Assembly: GCA_029261895.1 (NCBI GenBank) | Contig: JAJDAK010000021.1 | Location: forward strand, 60,358-124,357 | From: Deltaproteobacteria bacterium | GTDB taxonomy: Bacteria > Myxococcota_A > UBA9160 > SZUA-336 | Length of the DNA: 64,000 bases | Direction: 5' to 3' | Shown: piece by piece, positions 59,767 to 64,000 of the stretch | Layout: each line of letters begins with the position of its first letter | How positions within the stretch are numbered: the stretch's first letter is position 1 | Program-made: the position numbers and the translations under genes | The notes under the pieces: model-generated | What the model was told of the DNA's origin: nothing | The model's input: only the letters and a program-made list of their open reading frames with translations | Databases searched by the model: none

Positions 59767-60685
59767 CACGCGGCTCAAGCGTCTCTTCGAGCAGGAGTTC
59801 GGTGACCGAGTCAGTTTCGCCGAGCCTCTCTCGAAGTACACCTCTTTGCGTGTTGGTGGACCCGCGGATGCGCTGCTGCGACCCCAGTCATCGGAGCAGT
59901 TTCAGCGCATTGTCCGGCTCTGTCTCGAAGAATCGGTTCCGCTCACGGTCTTGGGTGGAGGTTTCAACACCCTCGTTCGCGACGGCGGCATTCGCGGGGT
60001 CGTCATACGGACCCACGGCCTGCGTACGCTCGAACTTCAAGAAGATCGAATTGTCGCCGAAGCCGGCGTCACCCATTCGACGCTCGCAAAATTCTCGCTG
60101 GAGCATGGCCTTAGCGGACTCGAGTTTGCGGTTGGAATTCCCGGCACGATTGGCGGCTGGTTGAAGATGAATGCGGGCATCCCATCACGCGAAATGAAGG
60201 ATGTGGTAGCCGCAATTGAGTACCTCAAGCCCCATGACGGCAGTGAAGTACGCAAACTCCGCGAAGATCTCCGCTTTCGCTATCGGGAGCTTCAAGCACC
60301 CGAGTCGGCATTGCTGCTGCGCGCTGAATTTCTAATCGAAATGGATGACCCCTCTGCGATTCGTGCCCGTCAACAGGAGTTGCTCGCAGCGCGCAAAAGC
60401 AGCCAGCCCGTGGATCAGCTCAGCTGCGGCTCCGTCTTCACCAATCCACCCGGCGATCACGCCGGACGGCTCATCGAGGCAGCTGGATTGAAGGGTGCGG
60501 TTCACGGCGGAGCTCAGATTTCGGAGCTGCACGCGAATTTCATCGTCAACCGCGGCCAAGCCCACGCATCCGACGTGCTCGCCCTCATCGCGCGCGCCCG
60601 CGAAGCGGTGGATCAGCAGTTTCAGATCGAACTCGTGCCTGAGGTGCACGTCATGGGAGAAGACCATGCCCCGAAAAAAGCGTAA
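59762..60685 (+). CDS. murB: UDP-N-acetylenolpyruvoylglucosamine reductase MurB (probable ATT start)
   Basis: FAD-dependent reductase completing UDP-MurNAc; about 307 aa. FAD motif LSKYTSLRVGGPADALLRP, VLGGGFNTLVRDGGIRGVVI, SGLEFAVGIPGTIGGWLKMN, the catalytic Ser in SCGSVFTNPPGDHAGRLIEA, and the catalytic Glu near ELVPEVHVMGE. No ATG, GTG or TTG fits: ATT 59762 has GGAGG 8 nt upstream and overlaps the murC stop, whereas TTG 59741 has no SD. The type-I-like loop and tail length are ordinary. It overlaps ftsQ by 20 bp. Confidence 0.92.
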   Translation: MDTRLKRLFEQEFGDRVSFAEPLSKYTSLRVGGPADALLRPQSSEQFQRIVRLCLEESVPLTVLGGGFNTLVRDGGIRGVVIRTHGLRTLELQEDRIVAEAGVTHSTLAKFSLEHGLSGLEFAVGIPGTIGGWLKMNAGIPSREMKDVVAAIEYLKPHDGSEVRKLREDLRFRYRELQAPESALLLRAEFLIEMDDPSAIRARQQELLAARKSSQPVDQLSCGSVFTNPPGDHAGRLIEAAGLKGAVHGGAQISELHANFIVNRGQAHASDVLALIARAREAVDQQFQIELVPEVHVMGEDHAPKKA

Positions 60686-61424
60686 GGGAGGCTTCCGCAA
60701 GCGTACGATCGCGATCGTTCTGGGTGCCGGTGTGCTCAGCGGGGGTCTCGCGTTCGCGCTGACTGCTGAACGCAGCCCAATCTCACTCGAAAAGTTTCAT
60801 GAGAAACTTCGCTCGGAGCGCTTCCGGCTGTCGCGGGTCGAGTTCATCGGTTTAAACGCAGTGCTTGCGGAAGATCTACTCGCGCGCGCTGAGATTCCGA
60901 AGAACGTGCCGCTCATCGACCTGGATCTCGCCTATATCTGCGAACGCGTGAAGAGTCATCCGCGAATTTCGGACTGCACAGCCACACGACTCTTCCCTGA
61001 TCGATTGGTTTTAGGCGTCGAAGAAAGAATTCCGCTCGCTTCCGTCGTAAATAAGAAGACGGGATTCGATGTGAACGCTAATCTTTTCGTGCTCACCCCA
61101 GAAGAGATCGAGCGTCTGCCCCAGGTGAATGGTGACCCACAACACGCCCTTCCCCTGCTGGCGCTCGCAAGTGAGTTCCAGATTGAGATTCAGTCGATTG
61201 ATGCGCGGAAGCCTGACGATCTGCGCTTTCAACCCAGAGATCGCACGCTCGAAATTCGCGTGGGCGCGGATCCGCGTGCGTCGCTCCTGGATTGGCTCCG
61301 TCTCCGCGAAAGCGGTCTGCTTCAGGGCTACGCGGCCCAAGAAGTCGATCTGCGCTTTCCCGGCAGTACGGTGCTTCGACGCTTTCAGGATCTAACGGAG
61401 GGGGAGAAAGATGGCTCGACATGA
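60666..61424 (+). CDS. ftsQ: Cell division protein FtsQ
   Basis: 252-aa bitopic protein. The basic cytoplasmic tail PRKKRKGGFRKR and the span TIAIVLGAGVLSGGLAFALT are followed by the POTRA domain (FRLSRVEFIGLNAVLAEDLL, YICERVKSHPRISDCTATRL) and the FtsQ beta domain (DRLVLGVEERIPLASVVNKK, RASLLDWLRLRESGLLQGYA, QEVDLRFPGSTVLRR). GGAGA lies 5 nt before ATG 60666. It overlaps murB by 20 bp and ftsA by 14 bp. There is no ddl gene between murB and ftsQ, unlike many clusters. Confidence 0.92.
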   Translation: MPRKKRKGGFRKRTIAIVLGAGVLSGGLAFALTAERSPISLEKFHEKLRSERFRLSRVEFIGLNAVLAEDLLARAEIPKNVPLIDLDLAYICERVKSHPRISDCTATRLFPDRLVLGVEERIPLASVVNKKTGFDVNANLFVLTPEEIERLPQVNGDPQHALPLLALASEFQIEIQSIDARKPDDLRFQPRDRTLEIRVGADPRASLLDWLRLRESGLLQGYAAQEVDLRFPGSTVLRRFQDLTEGEKDGST

Positions 61425-62640
61425 GGAACTCATCGTCGGCTTAGACATCGGCACAACGAAGATCTGTTGTGTGGTGGCTGAGGTTGACGGCGAGAAGGTC
61501 GACATCATCGGCATCGGCACGCACCCGTCACGTGGTTTGCGTAAAGGCGTCGTGATCGACATCGAAGCCACCGTGGAATCCATCCGCAAAGCCGTGGACG
61601 AAGCCGAGCTCATGGCGGGCTGTGAAATCAACTCGGTCTACGTGGGAATTGCCGGCGGCCATATCGAAGCCCGAAACGAGATCGGCATGGTGGCGATCAA
61701 GGACCGCGAGGTCAGCGCGGCCGATGTGAAGCGCGTCATCGAGCAGGCGCAGGCGATTGCGATCCCGGCCGACCGCGAGGTCATCCACGTGATCCCGCAG
61801 GAATACGAGATCGATGGCCAGGGTGAGATCAAGCAACCCGTGGGGATGTCGGGCGTGCGCTTGATCGCGCGCGTACATATCGTGACCGCAGCGGTGACCT
61901 CCGCGCAGAACCTGATCAAATGCTGCAATCGCGCAGGTCTGAACGTGACCGACATCGTGCTCGAGCCGCTCGCATCCAGTGAAGCCGTGCTCGCACGTGA
62001 TGAGATGGCGCTGGGCGTGGCTTTGATCGATATGGGTGGCGGGACCACAGACCTCGCGCTGTTTCAGGACGGCTCGATCAAACATTCCGCGGTGCTCTCA
62101 CTCGGGGGCTATCACTTGACCAACGATGCCGCGGTAGGACTGCGCACACCGTTCGATCAGGCGGAACGCATCAAGCGGCGCTTCGGCTGCGCAGCTGCAC
62201 GCTTGCTGCCCGCGGATGAACTTTTGGTCGTGCCCAGTGTTGGCGGTCGCGCGCCGCGCGAGATCAGCCGCAAGATGCTCAGTGAGTTTCTTGAACCACG
62301 GATCGAGGAAATCCTCACCTTGGTTCGCGAGGAGTTAGTTAAGCATAACCTGCTGGGCCACATCCCCTCGGGTGTGGTACTCACCGGCGGTTCCAGCTCA
62401 CTCGAAGGTATTCCGGAGTTGGCGGAAGAGATCTTCGAACTGCCGGTACGCCGTGGTCTCCCGCGCGGCATTGGCGGGTTGGTGGATCGCGTACAGGGGC
62501 CAGAGTTCGCGACAGGCGTGGGACTCGTGCTCTTCGGTTCCAAGCGCCAATCGAAAGCGCGCTTTCGTGTTTACGACGGATCAACTTTTCGCAAGGTCCG
62601 TGCGCGCATGCGCGAGTGGTTTTATGGGGAACTAAATTAG
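61411..62640 (+). CDS. ftsA: Cell division protein FtsA
   Basis: 409-aa actin-like protein anchoring FtsZ. LIVGLDIGTTKICCVVAEVD (phosphate-1), GVALIDMGGGTTDLALFQDG (phosphate-2), GVVLTGGSSSLEGIPELAEE (adenosine), the 1C domain (SVYVGIAGGHIEARNEIGMV) and a C-terminal amphipathic membrane-targeting helix (VRARMREWFYGELN). GGGGGAG lies a few bases upstream of ATG 61411. It recruits FtsZ and late divisome proteins. Confidence 0.97.
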   Translation: MARHEELIVGLDIGTTKICCVVAEVDGEKVDIIGIGTHPSRGLRKGVVIDIEATVESIRKAVDEAELMAGCEINSVYVGIAGGHIEARNEIGMVAIKDREVSAADVKRVIEQAQAIAIPADREVIHVIPQEYEIDGQGEIKQPVGMSGVRLIARVHIVTAAVTSAQNLIKCCNRAGLNVTDIVLEPLASSEAVLARDEMALGVALIDMGGGTTDLALFQDGSIKHSAVLSLGGYHLTNDAAVGLRTPFDQAERIKRRFGCAAARLLPADELLVVPSVGGRAPREISRKMLSEFLEPRIEEILTLVREELVKHNLLGHIPSGVVLTGGSSSLEGIPELAEEIFELPVRRGLPRGIGGLVDRVQGPEFATGVGLVLFGSKRQSKARFRVYDGSTFRKVRARMREWFYGELN

Positions 62641-62660
62641 TCGGTGCCATTGAACACCGA
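62641..62660 (+). other. Small hairpin between ftsA and ftsZ
   Basis: TCGGTG (62641-62646) and CACCGA (62655-62660) can pair around an 8-nt loop immediately after the ftsA stop, in a 58-bp gap. The stem is short and not followed by a T-run, so it may only adjust relative translation or mRNA processing of ftsA and ftsZ. Confidence 0.3.
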
Positions 62661-62698
62661 GTTGAGATTCAGAACATTAGAACACTGAGGGGTAAGCC

Positions 62699-63856
62699 AT
62701 GATCGAGTTTGAAAAAGACAAGGACCTACACGCCCAAATCAAAGTCATTGGTGTGGGTGGTGCCGGCGGCAATGCAATCAACACGATGATTCGTGCTGGA
62801 TTGGGTGGGGTCGACTTCATATCGGCCAATACGGATAACCAAGCACTCGGGGAGAACCTAGCTCCCACAAAGATTCAACTTGGTGAACGCGGCCTCGGTG
62901 CGGGCGCGTCCCCCGCGGCGGGCCGCGAATGCGCCGAACAGACGCGTGAGCGCATTCGCGAAGAGCTCGAAGGCGCCGACATGGTCTTCGTTACGGCCGG
63001 CCTCGGTGGTGGGACCGGAACCGGAGCAGCACCCGTCGTGGCAGAGGTCGCTAAGGAAATGGGCGCCCTCACCGTCTCGGTGGTGACGAAACCGTTCATG
63101 TTCGAAGGCTCGGTGCGGCGCCGCCAAGCCGAAGAAGGCTCGCAGTCACTTCATGACGTGGTCGATACGTTGATCACGATTCCGAACGACCGCTTGCTCC
63201 AAATGGTGGGCAAACAAACCGCTCTCACGGACGCATTCCGTCTCGCGGATGAAGTTTTGCTAAACGCCGTCCAAGGGATTTCGGATTTGATCACGGTTCA
63301 CGGGATGATCAACCTCGACTTTGCCGATGTCCGCACGATCATGAACGAGATGGGTGTGGCGCTGATGGGTACGGGTAAATCACAGGGTGAGAACCGCGCA
63401 ACAGTCGCTGCCCAAGCGGCGATCTCCAATCCGCTACTCGAAGACGTTTCAATCAGTGGCGCACGCGGCGTGCTGATCAACATCACCGGCGGCCCAGAGA
63501 TGACTCTCTTCGAAGTTCACGAGGCCGCGACACTGGTTCGCGAACAAGCGGATGATCACGCGAATATCATCTTTGGTTCGGTCGTGAACCCTGACATGGG
63601 CGAAGAAGTTCGGGTGACGGTGATCGCGACAGGCCTTTCAGACCCGAAGACACGCCGCAAGAGCGATCCTGCGGAATCAACGATGGACAATGTGCGGCCC
63701 ATCCGACCGATGAAATCCGAAGGCGAGCAACAGTCCTTCGACCACGCGCAACCGACCGCGAAACTCTCAGACGATTTCCTCTCACCGTTCGAAGAGGAAT
63801 ATGACGTACCAGCGTTTATCCGCCGCTCACGTCAGGATACTGAGCAAATCGGCTAA
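62699..63856 (+). CDS. ftsZ: Cell division protein FtsZ
   Basis: 385-aa tubulin homologue that forms the Z-ring. [20 protein letters not shown] (nucleotide-binding), the tubulin signature [20 protein letters not shown], the T7-loop [20 protein letters not shown], and the C-terminal peptide [10 protein letters not shown] followed by eight residues. The linker (about residues 320-365) is hydrophilic and short. GAGGGG lies 6 nt before ATG 62699. The FtsA-binding peptide is slightly internal rather than terminal. It is probably transcribed both from upstream genes and from internal promoters, though none is obvious. Confidence 0.98.
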   Translation: MIEFEKDKDLHAQIKVIGVGGAGGNAINTMIRAGLGGVDFISANTDNQALGENLAPTKIQLGERGLGAGASPAAGRECAEQTRERIREELEGADMVFVTAGLGGGTGTGAAPVVAEVAKEMGALTVSVVTKPFMFEGSVRRRQAEEGSQSLHDVVDTLITIPNDRLLQMVGKQTALTDAFRLADEVLLNAVQGISDLITVHGMINLDFADVRTIMNEMGVALMGTGKSQGENRATVAAQAAISNPLLEDVSISGARGVLINITGGPEMTLFEVHEAATLVREQADDHANIIFGSVVNPDMGEEVRVTVIATGLSDPKTRRKSDPAESTMDNVRPIRPMKSEGEQQSFDHAQPTAKLSDDFLSPFEEEYDVPAFIRRSRQDTEQIG

Positions 63857-63896
63857 TGAACGACGGGGTCCTTAGCGGAGCGATAAGAGAGATCTG

Positions 63897-63923
63897 GAAC
63901 CCGCGCGCAGAGCGCGCGGGTTC
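63897..63923 (+). terminator. Perfect 12-bp stem-loop after ftsZ
   Basis: GAACCCGCGCGC, loop AGA, GCGCGCGGGTTC: a perfect 12-bp GC-rich stem 41 bp after the ftsZ stop. It lacks a downstream T-run (CACACCCG follows), so it is either a U-less intrinsic terminator or a 3'-end-stabilising structure marking the end of the dcw transcript. Confidence 0.5.
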
Positions 63924-63929
63924 ACACCC

Positions 63930-64000
63930 GTGATCACTGCGTTGCCCCTTGCCGTACTCCTCGTCTGCCTCGTCTGTTTCGGTTGCACCAGTTTGGGCCC
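63930..64000 (+). CDS. Possible lipoprotein gene, N-terminal part only
   Basis: GTG 63930 opens a frame that runs off the right edge and reads ITALPLAVLLVCLVCFGCTS, a hydrophobic signal with a Cys after Gly (FGC) that resembles a lipobox imperfectly. No ribosome-binding site is evident and only 23 codons are visible, so this is a tentative call. Confidence 0.35.
   Translation, partial: MITALPLAVLLVCLVCFGCTSLG

Noticed and set aside
1..64000. tRNA, rRNA or riboswitch genes
   Set aside because: Gaps between genes are short, and in the two gaps over 300 bp I found no cloverleaf, rRNA or known riboswitch motif.

Overview
The window is gene-dense chromosome (mostly coding, high GC) of a Gram-negative bacterium. 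Evidence for that: meso-diaminopimelate-type MurE (DNPR motif), periplasmic and lipoprotein signal peptides, TatA, an MltD-like LysM transglycosylase and SppA. The mix of a fused indolepyruvate:ferredoxin oxidoreductase, luciferase-like monooxygenases, many acyl-CoA dehydrogenases and CaiB-type CoA-transferases, a PhaR-type regulator, paired ArsA-like ATPases and an MJ0042 zinc-ribbon protein suggests a deltaproteobacterial-type lineage (Myxococcota, Desulfobacterota or Binatota in the broad sense). That placement is inference. I saw no rRNA, tRNA, CRISPR array, phage or insertion sequence.

Region 1 (1-23991) is catabolic. It holds a partial acyl-CoA dehydrogenase, two luciferase-like oxidoreductases, a secreted alpha-carbonic anhydrase, and an operon of IorAB fusion, amidohydrolase, thiolase-like protein and DUF35/OB-fold partner (3351-9660). 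A minus-strand group follows: isochorismatase-fold protein, degenerate ThDP-enzyme-like protein, unknown protein and four-CBS protein. Next comes a beta-oxidation block: CoA-transferase, two tandem acyl-CoA dehydrogenases, CoA-transferase, a split MaoC hydratase pair, a third dehydrogenase and an SDR (13499-21332). An AMACR-like racemase and a YchF-like protein with a broken GTP site close the region.

Region 2 (24060-34792) is housekeeping. It has the LysM transglycosylase, an unknown protein, an isovaleryl-CoA-dehydrogenase-like enzyme, and a long minus-strand run: PPP phosphatase, RlmN, TrmB, SppA, M48 lipoprotein protease, 2-phosphoglycerate kinase with ATP-cones, and Ppx/GppA.

Region 3 (35182-47296) is the most unusual. 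A ParA-type ATPase carries a C-terminal CBM48/AMPK-type glycogen-binding domain and is followed by a MinD-like protein lacking a P-loop and a small unknown protein. Nearby are an EI24 membrane protein, a phosphomannomutase/phosphoglucomutase, TatA and a zinc-ribbon membrane protein. Then comes an operon of two ArsA/Get3-like ATPases with complementary active-site lysine substitutions, an unknown protein and a PhaR-type polyhydroxyalkanoate regulator. An acyltransferase/SDR pair and a histone-deacetylase-family enzyme follow.

Region 4 (47297-64000) is the division and cell-wall (dcw) cluster in the order mraZ-rsmH-ftsL-ftsI-murE-murF-mraY-murD-ftsW-murG-murC-murB-ftsQ-ftsA-ftsZ, with no ddl between murB and ftsQ. 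Nearly every junction overlaps by a few bases. In front of mraZ lies a structured control region: two 40-bp tandem repeats, a sigma70-like promoter, TGGGA boxes at 10-bp spacing that fit MraZ autoregulation, and a long leader hairpin. A perfect 12-bp stem-loop follows ftsZ, and a possible lipoprotein gene begins at the right edge.
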